Assembly: GCA_014898415.1 (NCBI GenBank)
Contig: RCTD01000035.1
Location: 124,001-188,000 of the forward strand
Direction: 5' to 3'
Length of the DNA: 64,000 nucleotides
Source of the DNA: Stromatinia cepivora
Taxonomy: Eukaryota; Ascomycota; Leotiomycetes; Helotiales; Sclerotiniaceae
The notes beneath the pieces were generated by a model. The model saw nothing but the letters and a program-made list of their open reading frames with translations, was not told where the DNA came from and searched no databases. The position numbers were made by a program, and so were the translations under genes. Below, in pieces: positions 9,846 through 24,106 of this stretch (positions within the stretch are counted from its first letter, which is position 1; every line of letters begins with the position of its first letter).

Positions 9846-12800
9846 TCTTTAAATAAAATAAGAAAAAGCACAAATATAAATTTTATGGCTTTCCCAAGCA
9901 AGCCTTTCCTTGCTGTTGATGACTTCAAAGAATCTAGATCCCAAGATTATAGGATAAGGTTCACGTTCGTCAAATATGGGGCTCCACGGAAACCGAACCA
10001 TCCAGAAGTTCTTCCGCTTTTTAAATACTTGCTGGCACGGTTCTATTGAGAGAAATGAAGTGCAAAGTGGTAAAAAACCACCTCAGCATACTCACACGGA
10101 TGACGAATGTTGAAACCAAACCACTATTTAAGCAACGGCGGGAAACGCTTTGTGATTGGATATACTAGTGTAAAAGACAGGAACTATAATTCCAAACAGC
10201 TTAAGGAGAAGTCCGTGGTAATAGTGAACCCTAGAAAGTATCCCATAGGGAGGTAGTTTCGACAACTACACTACCTAAACTATTAGTTTGGCACGGAAAT
10301 CCTAGTCACTTCAGAAGTTTGGTCAAGGTCCGTATACTTTCAGCCACCATCAATAAATATATCTTTGATTAACGACAATGGTTTTTCGGAGGATATCATA
10401 ATCTTTAGAAGGAATTAAGTTCAATTCGCTCGAGACCTTTATTTTATTATTTTTGTTCCGTGGCACTGTCTTCTTAGAGTCGCAAGCTTGAATATCGGTT
10501 CTATAGGACTGTGGTGGAGGTACCTTCTCACCAACTTATTAGACGTCAAGAATTTTCGGGACACTATATATATCTTGTAATTTAACGAGTGAAAACTAGG
10601 AGTTGCTGAATTGTTATATCGATTAGAGGTGTGCCATCTTGACGATCACATCGCCTGCCGTGGGTATAATGCATGAGAAGCTTGTAGCATTAATCTTGAG
10701 TTTCCACACAAATTGTCTTGATGATGATATCTGCAAGTCATTTGGGTCATCATTTTTCGGGTGGGGACCATACTCTAGTGTACCGTCTGTACGAATACGT
10801 GTAGTCAGTATGTCACCGTCAAGTCAGGTTAAGGCAAACTATATTCTCATTATTGTGCGAACTTAATTTCATTCTCTCTTCCCATGTAAAACAGAATGTA
10901 TATCCATCAAAAGAAGTTGATGCAATCGCAAATATCCTCCTTGACTCGATTATAGCTAGGAGTAATGTGATCTGGGGAGTTGAGGCGTTGAGAACTCCGT
11001 GCATGATATATCTACTACTTCTTCCGTTTCCGTAAAACTTTGCATGCTGTTTAATACATATATTGAGGATGTTGAAACAGCTACCACCATTTCCCCTTCA
11101 TTCTCGTTTAGCCCTGTCCCCAGCCTCCTCTGTATCCCCTGCTTCCTCTCTTTCCTTTCTTTATTTTACTCGGTTAGAAACTCTTACCAAAATGTATTGG
11201 AGGAGAATAAGGGCGCAGAAGAAGAAACACCAGTTTGAGAAAGCGGTCGAGGTTTGTTTTGATATCCATAGACACATACTGATCTCCGCAAAAAAGATAG
11301 TATGTTGGTGCATTGATCATGAGATCCTCGAAAAAACGAAAAATCGGGTTTACAGATTTATCCGCCCTGCGTAGTTTCGCCATTTCGAGTTCAAGTTCAG
11401 CAGCGTGACGTCTCTTGTGGGAGGATAATAGCCTAGGCTTATCTACTGTTAGTTTTGCTTTGATATAGAATACTTAGGATGATTATTACTCACAGGTAGA
11501 CCTGTCATTATCAAATATCTTTGCCATAAATTCAGAAAATTCGATAGCGTAAATGCTACTTCTGAACGTCCCCAACCATTGTTTCTTTGAAAAGGCGTAC
11601 AAGTGCTTTCCAGTTCCTTCGTATTGTATTGAGGAGCGTCATATTGGAGGTGGATTTTTTTATTGACTTTGGTATTTCAGATATGGGTTGTGCTTGCCAA
11701 AAGAAATATTATGAAAATGTTTGTGGTTTATACTTGTGAACTAATTTAGTAGGGCTTAAAGGGTAGTCACGAAGCAGGTAAGTAGATGATGATGATGTAG
11801 AAAGATTAAATACTATATTATATCCAGCACCGATGAAGCTATTAGACCTATTTACAAATGACAGTCAGCAAAGTTTTCATCTACAAATCAAATTGGCTTA
11901 CGATCGCCATCAGTTCGTAAAGCAATCGAGCCTCCACATTTCACCTTGGATCATCGCATCCCTTGAGTTTTTTTCTTTTACAAATATAGGTCAAATACAA
12001 CCTCTTCCCCGTATTCACTACTGCGGTTTTATTTACGTTAGTAAACTCCCCAATTGAAAAAGATATGGCGTCTGACGTTCCATCTCACTTGGTACTTTTG
12101 ACTTCCTACCTGCATTAGCCATCATGTATTTAAGCCGGCTAGACTTTTTCTTTGAACCACAACCGTTATTTACGCGTTCCTAAACATCATATCTTTAAAT
12201 AGAAGAGAGAGTTTATGTCTACTTGCAAAAGAGTTTTTAGTAAGTTACCAAGCTGTACGCGTATAGATATGGAGAAATTGCCTGGTGTGATCACCCTGTC
12301 CCTCAGGTGGGATTTCTCTATATGAAAACATTGAATTGTTGGTTCTATCCATGAAATATACTACAGTCTGTGAGATTTGGCACTGGTCAGATATCACATG
12401 AAAATCTACCCAAAGCTCTTCGAGCGTGGTTACGAGCAAGTGGACGTCCTCTTTCTTATCCCAAGGGATCTTGCCATTTTCCCTTCCAATTTCTTCCTGC
12501 CTAAATGTCGTATAATTATACAAAAGATCAACGAAACCCAACACAGATACCTGGGGATAGTTTACCTGCGGAGTTCCATGTATATTCTTTTCGGGGAATA
12601 TATGTAATTCATAGCTACGATGCTCATCGGGTGTTATGGTATGATACTCGCATAACTCTCTGGGATATTGGAACCGCTCGTATTTATTCTTGGTACTTGA
12701 AGATAGAAATTTATTTTCGTGATGATGTTTGGAGTATGTATATCATTGTATCGTATTTATACTTGTTTATCAGTTTCCAAGGTTTGACATTTGAAAGATG

Positions 12801-15800
12801 AGTCTTGGAGTTGTACGTACGGTTTTATTTATATAGCACTCTTACATCTATCCGAGAGAAAGAAAAAGTAAGGAAAACAGACTTCCGAGAAACAAAGTCC
12901 AAGTGAGGGACCATCCGACGCACCTTAGAGATTAAAGAAAGAGATAGTAATAACTGTATTCTTAAATTTTCATAAATTTTTCTTTGGGCAGGAGGAAGAT
13001 GGAATCGAAAGTATGGGGAAAAGATATGGAAAAAGTATATCAATCGAGTATATTTGAATAAAAGAAGAGAAATACTATTGTTTCCGTTCTTACAACTCTA
13101 AGCTTCCCCTCATACTCCTTATACGTTCAAAAGAAATTCCAATACAAATACCTAAGTAAATAAGAAATAGATATTTATATATATGTATATATATATCCAT
13201 ATATATAAATATCTTAGAAAATCTATATATTCCTCCCATCTATCTATATTCCATACTTCAAACTTCAAACATCATTTTACTTTCTTTCGTCTTTTAATCT
13301 GACTGACTCTTATAACCATTTTACCATCCTTCACTCACTCGCACCCACACCACTCTAAACCCAGAACTTAAGTTATAATTACAAATCCACCATTAAAACA
13401 AACGCACAAGATGCCCAATCCTCCTTCCGGCTATGGAGAGGGGGAAGAAAAAAACAATAAGAGACTGCGGAATAAAAAATCCGCAAGGTAAAGCGAAAGC
13501 TTGTATATTCTCGAATAAGCAAATTTGATATGCGTTAAGAGTTTTATAAGGAGATGGTTGAGTAGAGGGAAGGCATCGCGAGAGAGGTAAGAGTTGAGAG
13601 TTGAGAGTTGAGATTTGTTGAAGAGGCAGGTATAGGGTGGCATGGGATTAATGGAATAAATAGATAGGGTATTGAGGAATGTGTATAGTATGTTTTATAT
13701 TTGATATATAAGAAAGCTAGACGGGCAATGCTAAAACATGAGTAAAATAAGTATTGTTGTTACGAAATATTAAAATATCCGGTGCTTTGACGCGCAAAAC
13801 TATAGTCTCCTCTTATAATGATATGATGAATCAAAGAAATCATCCGCTTCTCGTATCTAGAAACAACCTCCTAACTCTCTGGTCTTGCACATTGAAAGCT
13901 CGATTGAACTCGTATGAATGGAGATATCATCTGTTGAAACAAAAATTCCTGCACGCCATCAGGTTATCCTCTCACCCTCTCGATTTCTCGAGCCTTCACC
14001 CGCAGATGCATTGCGCGCATCGGTGATTTTTTGAAATGCCTGTATTTGGCATGCCAAAGAAGCGGCATACACAGCAACACCACTCGGCGCCGGCGCCTCT
14101 CTCGCTCGAGTTGCACGTCCAGATCAGAATTGGAGTTGCAATCCCTATTCTCATGAATGCTTCCAGAGTATGAGCTTTCATGAACTGAATATAAAAACAC
14201 GCAACTCTGAAGGCTTAGACTTCGAAGCGTGAGCCTAGTGTTGACTTGACGGCAGTAGATTGATCGTAGCAACATGATCTCGGGGGAAGGCGGTTTCTAG
14301 ATCACCAAGATTTCGTTGAGACGTTGTCTGGTGTCGATATCCTCAGATCAATGTGTCATCTCATAGGTGCGAGTCGTCGCGCCATCAGCGTTTCCGCGTC
14401 GATTGGATGTATTGGTTTGATTCAGCTGTAGCGTGTTAAGTTGCCTTATGAAAGGTCCAATGCCAGCCATGGTAGAATGAAAGTGTTGAGAAGGATAGAA
14501 AATGTTGATGAAATCATAACTTAACTTTGCATTACACCTAGCTGTACATTGCCTCAAATTTTAAATGCTTGAATATCAGAGACTCCGCTTTGAATGTACA
14601 CAGAAAGCCCGTAGATTCTTCATCGAAATGATTGGAGTAGAAAGGGAGTTGAAGGTGTGCGTAGGAATAAAAACCTGCAAACCATTTGCAGACTGATGAG
14701 TCCTTTGCATACCCGAAGCGAATGTCCGCATCTCACCGTGATGTAAAGTCTGATTGAATTAGGACGAAGATGTCGCACACAATCGTATATAGCAAATGTT
14801 AGAGAAGAGTATGAGCCCGCAGCTGCTCTCTCCCTTACATAGATCGCTTCGCAGACAAATGATGGGCAAGCCGTTTTCCTGGCGTCACAACTCCACAATT
14901 GTTCGTGCGACTGGTGGCTCTTTTCGACTGGTTACGTGACAGAGCTTTCAGACATTTATAATCTCGACATAAATGTTAATCGGTGAAGTCGTCAATGTCG
15001 GTCGAGACAGTGTTTTGAAGCCGTTGTCTTACAATATCAGAATGAACTTCATGAGATTCAACATGTCTAGGACTTCGCTGTTGTGTCTTCCAAGCCTTTT
15101 CTGTCAATGTATTACTCGAGGAAAATTAGCCGCACAAAAAAGGGAGAAGCAGTTTGTGCCATGAAACTGCATGGCGTGTGGGGAGGCTTGAGACCTCTCC
15201 AACAGATGAACTTCCATTGAAACAGTGACGTTTCCGTACACATCTCCGCATCATTGAAGAAGTCCATCATCCAGTGTTTTACTCCACTTTTTCTTTCCAG
15301 CCGTCATCTTGCTTCCGGATTCATCATCCGCTGGGGTTGCGACAGGGCCTACCGTTGAAGCTGGATCCTTCATCCAATACTCTTACACCATCAGATGACA
15401 GCTAAAAGTATAGAAGATTGTTATAGAGTGAAAGGAGCCGCGTTCCGCATGTCGCGATGTAGCACATCATGGCTGGTTGAGTCTTTTTCGCCTCCTCGAC
15501 TTGATTCCGGGGCAGGCTGAATAACGCTGTCGCCCCAATTTTGAATCTATATATAGCGTATGAGAAGATTGACGATTGTAACCACATGTCCTGTGACGGG
15601 AAACTAAGTCGTTGTGACTTCGAGACTGGTCGAAATACGTTGAAAACGCATGTTAAAATATTCAGGAGAGGAGTAGCTGGTGACAGGTGGGCGTGACTGA
15701 ATCTTGTAATCCTTGACCTCGCATTCAGGCAGCAGTTTAATCATTCAATCTAACTTTATATGTTCTTCACCAATGATATCCCCATTGTTATTGAAACGTC

Positions 15801-18800
15801 CTAGGTCGAAAGTCGAGGTTTGTATGATCTATAGAGAATAGTGATCATTGGCTGATTTTGAATATCACGATGTGTGAAATCCGATAAAAAATCTTGGATG
15901 GTTTGTTGTAGATTGAAGCATTTCAGGATTGGCGTTCCATTACTGACTAGAATCTTTGTACTGCAACACTCAATACTTATCCATGGCCACAAGTCACGTA
16001 AGATCGGACCGAGGCGAGGAAAAGGTAAGTTGACGGAAGGGGAAATTGGGGCGAGATAAGAATTACTGGAAAGGAAAGGAAGGAGCCTCGAGAAGCCACG
16101 GAATATCCCTTTCTGTCTTGAAAGTCATGAAAAGGTGCAAAGACCTTCTTGAAAGTAGGATGTTGGAGATCTCCAGGGGTGGCGTGTATGTCTTGTACTG
16201 AATTTAGCATCGTAAAAATCCTTTATATGTTTTGGACTGCGGGAGGAAGCCGCAATCGTGAAAGATCGACAACTAGACAATTTTTCTAGAATCCATTCAT
16301 ACCTAGCTATAATCGCAGTCTCATGGCATACAAGGATACGGTGGTAGTAACAAGTACAGGGAGACAGCGAAGACAAGGCAATATCCATTTTAGTCGGTAA
16401 GAAATTCGAAGGAAGGTCCATCTGGACCTTCTACAAATGGGCATGATCTGCTACGCCTTCTCGTTTCAACAGGAGCTGAAATCCAATGAAATGAGAACCA
16501 ACCCACTGCAGACAAGTGTAGAGTTTGTGCGCCTCATATGGGCATGAGAAATATGTTTAAATTGTATTAGCTCAATATAAAAGAGAACTTTCTTGGAGGC
16601 TGAAATGAGTTTGAATTATTTCCTAGGGTCCTTGTTCTCCCTTTTTTTTTTTTTTTTTTTTTTTCCAGACTTATTGTCCTTGTCCATGTGGTCCGGAGAT
16701 TTTCTCGGTCGTTGTAGCCATTTAGATGCTAGGAAAGACGAAAATCCTTGGAATTGTCACTTGAAACTTCTAGATGGTACTCTAGTTAATAGCATCATTA
16801 GACATCAACTACTAGGTAATCATACTCATTAGTGATATAATGGTGTGTCATCATCGTGGCTTCGAAGGCCTAACTAAGCCTGCAGCATGCATGCCATGTG
16901 GGAAAACTAGAAGTAGTATCGGCTATTTGGACCTATTTGTCCTCGTAAGGGTATCATCTAATATCCCATCCACCGACACCAGATATCGTCATTGACAAAT
17001 ATATCGATTATATACATTCATTGACAAATTGGTCATCGTATATGCCGATATGATTCTGTACAGTACAGTACAGCACAATACAGTCAGTGTGGTATGTTTT
17101 GTATGTTGTATGATTATTGATGTCGCATTTTTCTCCATTTGCCTCATTTGAAGTTTATTTTTTACAGCTGACTGCGATGAAATTCTCCCCACATATAGTG
17201 GTCATGACGCACGAGTAAGAAAGCTGCATCTACTCTACTCCCACTTTTTCATCTCAGTTCAACTAAACCCACACAAGTCAGTCAAAGCCCACCCCGTCCA
17301 CCAAAACCCCACGAATGGGCGACGATCCGGTCGCCGCTTTCATTTTATATTGGAAAAGAAATCGTTCAATTTTGCTGAGTGTGTCGCTGAACTTGGTAAT
17401 TTGGTCGGATGATATCGATTATTGCTAGTTAATACCTAGTATTATTGAGCTGAACTATAAGAAAGCCGAAGTTACCCTTCGGAGAATGGCGTTCGGTGGT
17501 TTTGTGATTCAGACGTTTTTATTAGTGACAAAAAGGACGTCGACGGGCTTGGAAAAAAAGTAATATCATAGGGCTTTTCTTCATATGGGATTCGTCATGT
17601 ATCTAGAAATGTGATGGAATTGAATACGATACTCAACGGTTTTGACATCTCCTCCAAGACATATTTCCCGTTCAGATTGTTCCTGAAGAAAGGTACCCAC
17701 GAGCAAAACACGCTTTTCATGCTTCATGCAACCCTATAGAATGGTTCAATGGCACGGTGTGTGTGGTGGTCGCCGTGGCTTGTCTGCATGTGCCTGTAAC
17801 ACTCGGATTATCCTATAAATAAATCATTTCATGTTCTATGTGTACACATACGATGTATGGTAATATCATGCACTCTTTTGATTGAGCAGGTCTCCAAATC
17901 ATCGGCGATCAGACGAAGAATATTGTAGCAAATTAAGCAATATTCAAATCCGGAAACAAATGAAATGAACAGCATATGGATATTACATACACGTATGATT
18001 GTTTTGCAGCCCACAATCGCTGTAGGAGAGATACGAAGCGTACGAGTAAAGAATTACCCGCAAATTCTTACAATAGGTGATAGTTTTCCGGGTGTAGGAA
18101 TCCGAGAGCTTGGATGAGGGATCGGACTATCAAGGAACATAGCTTAGAAGGATCTTCAGAAGTGTTGTGATGCATGTATCAATGTTAGATTGGAGGGTGA
18201 TGTAGAAAGCCAATTTTTTAAATTCTAATCAACATGATTAGGTATGTTCCATTTACCAGATAATAATTGTGCATTGTACATCAAAATGAGTGGGACATGG
18301 CTATACCGAATGCAGGCTGAATGATGTACAGTACAGGTGTATTGCATGAATTCAAACCAAGAAAAAGAAAAATCCCACGTGTGTTTTTACTAGAAAAATC
18401 ACGGCTGTACTACCACACCGGGCACATTAAAACACGATCCAACTTCATACCATGAACCCTGAGTCAAAAGACCCAGAAATTTAGAAGATCATGATTGCTT
18501 AGATTGATCGACAGCAACAAAGCTTCGGCCTTTATGGAGAATTGGATCCTATTGAAATGTGTGCTGAGGTTAGGGGTATTTACGATCCATACAGAACTTT
18601 TTACTCCGTAATCTCTAAGAGCGCCCAGCCGCTGACACACTCGGAGACTAGAACCTAGGTTGTTTTCCTTGTAGCATTTCGTTGAAACTTAGAAAGAAAA
18701 CACGGGGCCAGACAAATTGGTGACGAGGAAACGAGATAAAATTTGAGATGGAGGGTGCCCAAGGGCCCTTTACCCATTTAATGCCCTCTCGTGATACCCA

Positions 18801-21001
18801 ATCTGAAGTTTCTGAATGGGGGTTGTTGTTTTGGTATCGGATCTAGGAGAAAGTTAAAATGTTTGGTGTGCATTAAATGAAAGAAAAAATACAAGAAGAA
18901 ATATTCTGAAGAACACAATAACATCCGAATGATACCCAGGTATTACTTCATTTGGATCTTGGTACTACATACAATAGAAGTTCAAGGGGCAAGGGGGGGG
19001 GTTTGCATAGTTGTGTGGAGAAGTAAATCCACGATAGTGCGGAACTAAAATTTGCATCTTATTAATGGACTTTAACCATTCCTCGGATCGAATGCATCTT
19101 GCAAATCATCATCACTCGGCGTTATAGAAAGATCAATCAAAGGGAGTAAGAAATGCAACCATATGAGCATATCAACCGCTGTCAAATTTTCCTTTAACTA
19201 ACTAGCATATTCATCGCTTCGAGAAAAAAAAAAGTACTTGAGGAGTTAGAACCTACATCTACATGGTTTTGTCTTAGTTGTAGTTTTACGACTTAGGCTC
19301 GTCACGACGCCTATTGGAACCAACTCAATTTTATTGGTGTGGCTGCATGCTAACGTTTGATAATTACTATCGAACAAAATAACTATGAGCTCGCCGATTC
19401 GCGCGAGTCGTCAGCACCAAATATGGACTATCGGGCGCACTGGTTGACAGATGTATCAGGACCATCAAGCGTCCTTACCCGCCAACTGTTAGCTCTTAAA
19501 TCCTTAAGTGAATTTAGTTATAGAAATGACCGGTTTTGTAGTTAGTGAACCCAGATAAAGGCTAGAAAATACCTTGTTCATTGAATGTGCCAGAGACCTT
19601 GGTATGCACAACAAACCCTTTTCATGAACTTCCAATCCACCTCCTACAAACCAAAGAAAGCCCACTTTCTCCATTATACCAATATATAGCCAATCCACGC
19701 ATGGTAGATCCCAAAAATAATTACCGAATAAATGGGTCATCCTGCTTTGTTAGCTAAGGCCCTCGCAATTACTTCCCCCAAAATGATACAAATCTCATCG
19801 GAACTGAACCCCCATCATGGTATACTTCCGCACTAGATTCTTTCTTTATCGAGCCACAATGAGCATTGTCTCTCTTTGGGTCCTGACAGTATTAGTCCTA
19901 GTATGATAATGTCCCATGAGTGTGCCATATGGTTTGTCGGACTAAGATAACCACCAGCATTCAGTAGAATGTGGACTAGGTAGGACATCAGAATAGAAAC
20001 GATGGCGCCAGAAGAGCAAGGGTACCAGGATACTAGGTACATAGTAAGGCATGCTAGGGCTGTAGATGGAGCTGGAGCTGACAGGCATTCATTTTGATCC
20101 GGGTTGCCAATACCCATGGGGTGGAGCTGGTTGGTGTCATCGCATGTTTCCAGAAAGATTTGTTGATCCCTTTGTGTTAGGTTATGCTTCCTGAAGAAAG
20201 CTTCTCTATCTTCCTTGCCACACACCTTAAATCGTTCTCCAAGAACCAGCGTCAATCAATTGTTTAGACTTGTCATATTTCTTTTCCTTTTTTCTTCTTC
20301 TCTTGGTGATCCTCTTTTTGGGCCACAAACTTGCTGTTGAGGAACTGAAATCATCGTTTATAACTTCCAGTATCTCAACGTCCAACCCTAAAAGATAGGA
20401 TTTTCAGACTGTCCTGCTGTGGCGTGAAGTCCTCTTCTCTCATTCGTCGTCGAGGCTGTTGGACTCCCACGGGCTGCTTATCACCCCCAAGAAGCATTGT
20501 TTCTCTCCGCTTGGAATTACCTGGCACAAGTCAGTCCTTTCTACCACACCACAAGCCACAACAGATTCTCTTCGCTTTACCTATCCTCCTGCATCTTACA
20601 TACTTGAAGATCAATAATTATGGGCTCGTGAAGTCCCTGGAATTGATGCGCAACTGGGTTGAATGCATTTCTTGCCGCTCCACTGTCTCTCTACCACTCT
20701 TCGACGCCAATAAAAAGTACCGCAGCCTGCTTAATTCGACCTCATCAAACATAGTTCCGCCATCAGCTCGCTTCTTTCCATGCATCGGATTCAATCCACC
20801 TTTGAAGTATCTTTTAACTTAATTTGAAAAGCATCAAGTAGTGAATGTTTGTATGCTTGCTATCCGATCTTCAGAAATATCAGTTTTGCTTCTTAGTATC
20901 AACCATCGAAGTCATTTTAGTTTTAGCGACAACCAGTTTTTTTTCTTCCAAAAGAGATATTCACTGGCATTCGACAATATACGCGAAAATAGCCTCAATT
21001 G
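9846..21001. other. About 11 kb without a supportable gene
   Basis: No frame here has an ATG start, coding-like residues and a family motif together, and no pair of frames could be spliced into a recognisable protein. The region holds AT-rich tracts (for example 13150-13215), a 23-T run at 16642-16664 and many short stop-rich frames. The sequence just before 21002 is rich in alternative splice-like signals and may be a long, spliced 5' leader of the Zn2Cys6 gene. Long upstream regions are common for fungal developmental regulators, so this may be regulatory DNA. Non-coding transcripts cannot be excluded. Confidence 0.6.
16642..16664. repeat. Poly-T tract (23 T)
   Basis: Uninterrupted run of 23 thymines inside the gene-free region upstream of the Zn2Cys6 gene. 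It is a simple homopolymer or a possible retroposed poly-A tail on the other strand. No retroelement flank is seen. Confidence 0.9.
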
Positions 21002-22561
21002 ATGGCAGTCTCTGTTCAAGGTCCATTCAACTCGAAGTCCAGTCTCTGGAGCATGGCCGGTCTACCAAATCACAACTACTCAGGAGGAATTCCGAATCAA
21101 ATATCCTCAATGGCCTACCCATATCATCCCATGAATCCAGGTGTCAACCAACACATGATGCCTAACTACGATCATCATATGGAACCAATTCGATCTCACT
21201 CACCTTTACATGGGCAAGGGCAATCTCCATCTAACAGAGAACTTGAGGCTTCATCTCTGTCAAAGTCATCAAAAGAATCTAAAGCAAAACGATCAATGTC
21301 TACTCCAAACATCAGAACTTCTAGCAATACTGATGCGGCTGCCTTGGCTTTGGTTAATGACAAGCGAAGAAACAAGTTGGGTTATCATAGGACGTCGGTA
21401 GCTTGTGGTAAGCAGTGTTCTCGTCCATCGAAGACAGAGGCGACCTACCTTGATGACTTAACAAAATTGATGAATATACTAACTTACCACTCATAGGTCA
21501 CTGTCGCCGTCGCAAGATCAGATGCATACCAGCTCCAGCAGACCCTCAGAATCGATGCTCAAATTGCATTAGATTAAAAAAGGAATGCAACTTCTATCCG
21601 GTTGACCAGCAACCTCAGCCAGAACCGAAGCGCCGAGGTTCCAAAGCCCAAAGCGGAACTGGAGGAGCCTCTCAATCGTCTTCACCATCTATTCCATCCG
21701 GCCAATTACCTGATATGCAGCCTAACCTTCCGTACCATCTAAACATGTCATCGATCCAGAACCTAGGAGGAGCTCAGGTTAAAACGGAAAGGACCGCGAG
21801 CTTTTCTCCTGAGAACAAAGGTATGTAGTAGCCGCTCCATAGAGTTTTCTACTAACAGTCCCTTAGTGGTGGCTGCGTCACGAAATTTTGACTACAATGG
21901 TGGGCACACCCCGTGGATGGGACCAGAAGTCTCTCCAGGTACCAAAACGCCAGCAGACATGTCTGGACATTACTGGCCCGCCAACTCTCAAGAATCTCCA
22001 ATGACTCCAGGTTTCTCACCTTACACCACCCCCAATATGCATATGGCGACTGCGCAAAACTGGCAAAGTAGAGGCCATCATGGTCAACCCGAAACCAATT
22101 CAAGAGAGCCGGAATGGCCAGCACCTCAGCGATCTGTTTCGTATAGCAATTTAGAAGGAATGCAGGCCAGCAATCAACACTCCGCTTATGGCCTTCCGCA
22201 CCCATCGGATTCTTATGCCTCTGCGAGAACCCGTGCTCCCAATGGTGCAATGTATCCACCTAATATCACAACCACGCATCCACATTCAGCTGCTGAGATT
22301 TCTTCCGCATCAACAATCGGAACAGCCTATACACATTCTGCAACTCCAATGTCCGCCGGATCTTACACAAGTTGGAATCAACCGTATACTGGTGGTTATG
22401 CGAAGGTCTCACCTGGAGTCGATACATATGCTTCATGGAACGGTGCTCATGGAGAGGGGCGTATTGTAGAAGAAGAAGAAAGTGCTGGAGGATATGGCGG
22501 ATATGGCAACTCTGGAGGCGGGGTCTATTATGCTGGCCAGCCACATGCAGCAGGCCGTTAG
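21002..22561 (+). CDS. Zn2Cys6 binuclear-cluster transcription factor
   Basis: Three exons, 21002..21407, 21497..21820 and 21867..22561, encode 474 residues. The first intron splits the zinc-cluster codons: exon 1 ends with the first cluster Cys and exon 2 opens with HCRRRKIRC. The cluster is Cys135-x2-Cys138-x6-Cys145-x10-Cys156-x2-Cys159-x6-Cys166, followed by a basic linker (EPKRRGSK) that can serve as nuclear localisation signal. The N-terminal 130 residues are Ser/His/Met/Asn-rich. The C-terminal half is low-complexity (Ser, Thr, Tyr, Gly, Pro), with an acidic EEEE patch near 450 and a Gly/Tyr-rich end. No middle-homology fungal TF domain is visible. The cluster lies mid-protein, unlike the usual N-terminal position. 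The 11-kb upstream gap suggests complex regulation. The target genes are unknown. An in-frame stop just before the ATG (at 20990) supports this start, unless an upstream 5' exon exists. Confidence 0.9.
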
Positions 22562-23575
22562 CGGAACCAGAAATACATTTATATCGAACAGCAGCACATC
22601 ACGGATCACGGTTACGTTTCTGGACTATTGGCGCATGGGATTGGTTATTCTTCCGGCATATATCGACTGCCGATATAGCAAATTTTGCGATTGGAGCAGA
22701 ATGTGAGCGGGGGAAAAGCGAGGTCGATAAGGACTTTTCGCCCACGTACGATTGTAAATGTAACCTCGCCGAAGACACACATCAACAAGACGGAAAGCGC
22801 CTTTTTGTATATAATGGACACCTGGACACAGAAAGTTTGGGAATTTCTTTACTCGGAACAATGGGCTCATCATGATGCGAAATGATATGAAATGGATTGG
22901 ATTGGAGACTGGTTTTTCTATAATTGTTTTTTAGGGGGGAAAAGAGTCAAGCGTTTTCTTGGGGGAGGGGTTTATTGGAGATACAAAGTGCATCTAGCTA
23001 GGTAATCTCATGATGACGGGGGGTTTTCTACGGACACCTAGACAAAACGAACAGAAAGGGATGTATGCGTGAACCGCAGATATATAGTGGGAGTTAGTAT
23101 ACCACTACTTTTTAACAGTTAAAACAAACAAAAAGATTCAAAAAACTACTTCTTAATATGTATATATGAAGTCCACCAGGTCTATTGAATTTATATTAAT
23201 GATTTCAGGTCTGAGAGACTTGGGGATAAGTTGTGTTGTACCGCCTTTATTCTGCCACCAATCAAACCTCACAATTCTGCCCATACAAATTGGGCGAAAG
23301 CGGTATAACATAACTTATCACCAAGTCTCCGTACAATATGAATGTCGTGCTCTAAACTCCTCATCATTCGCTCTGAGGTTCTTCCATAAACACATCGATC
23401 AACGTAACACGGACAAAGCCTCCACCAAAAACCCTGGTAAGTAAATATATTACTTACGGTATGTCTACTCACAAATTGGGCCGATTCGTCGGTATGTTCG
23501 AGGTATTTCTCCAATCTCATCTCCTTCTACCGGTGCTAGAGTATTTCCTTACTCCGTACAACTTCTATCCTCATC
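22562..23575. other. 3' UTR of Zn2Cys6 gene and intergenic
   Basis: Trailer region with G-rich patches (22930-23020) and no coding signal. One TACTCCGTA motif occurs at 23550-23558. The region probably contains the polyadenylation site of the upstream gene. Confidence 0.5.
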
Positions 23576-24106
23576 ATGAATTCCCTACTGAATGTTCTGG
23601 AGCCCCATCCGGAAGATAGATTACATTTACGCTTACATAGAGCGCGATCCGTCGTTTTAACGGCGCAAGAGTTTGTTCCCTTTTATTCTACCCAGCCTTG
23701 AAATGCTGAAGGAGGAAAGCGGGGATCTGTATGTGCATATACTCTGGCTGACATGTTCTGGAAAACATACAGGCTTGTGGAAATTCGAGCCGCCCAGAGA
23801 ACCTTCGAGGGAGCATATATACGGACCGCCTTGGGTCAATTTAGTTTCGCTTTGGTGGTATTAAAGATCTTTACGGCCGAATTCTACAGTATTGGGGCAT
23901 TATTTGCAACATATGGAGCCGGGGTTTTAATGGTTAGCTTGTATAGGAGGTATGAGGGCAACAGGCAATTCTTCAGCGAAATCGATGGAGATGGCATGGG
24001 AAGGAAGAAATTTAGGACCAGTGGGAATGCCGTGGTTGTTTTGACGACGCTGAGTCTTGTGGCTTATGTTTTACTGATTGGATTGACCATAAGGCTCGAG
24101 ACCTAA
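23576..24106 (+). pseudogene. DUF202 membrane protein interrupted by one in-frame TGA
   Basis: A frame starting at ATG 23576 (MNSLLNVLEPHPEDRLHLR...) runs 41 codons to TGA at 23699-23701 and then continues in the same frame to a stop at 24106. The downstream part contains FWKTYRLVEIRAAQR, RTALGQFSFALVVLKIF and KFRTSGNAVVVLTTLSLVAY, the DUF202 pattern with about three membrane helices. No GT-AG intron that removes the TGA and keeps frame was found. Either a nonsense mutation has truncated the gene, or translation starts at ATG 23753 (117 residues, still covering the DUF202 core), or the TGA is read through. DUF202 proteins are small membrane proteins of unclear function. The preserved downstream frame argues for a recent lesion or a still-used internal start. 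Confidence 0.65.

Noticed and set aside
18600..18665. GGTTCTAGTCTCC on the minus strand as a possible tRNA B box
   Set aside because: No A box at the required distance and no acceptor stem could be paired.
19833..20255. 140-codon minus-strand frame near the Zn2Cys6 gene
   Set aside because: No ATG at its start (TTG), no motif, and no convincing upstream exon.
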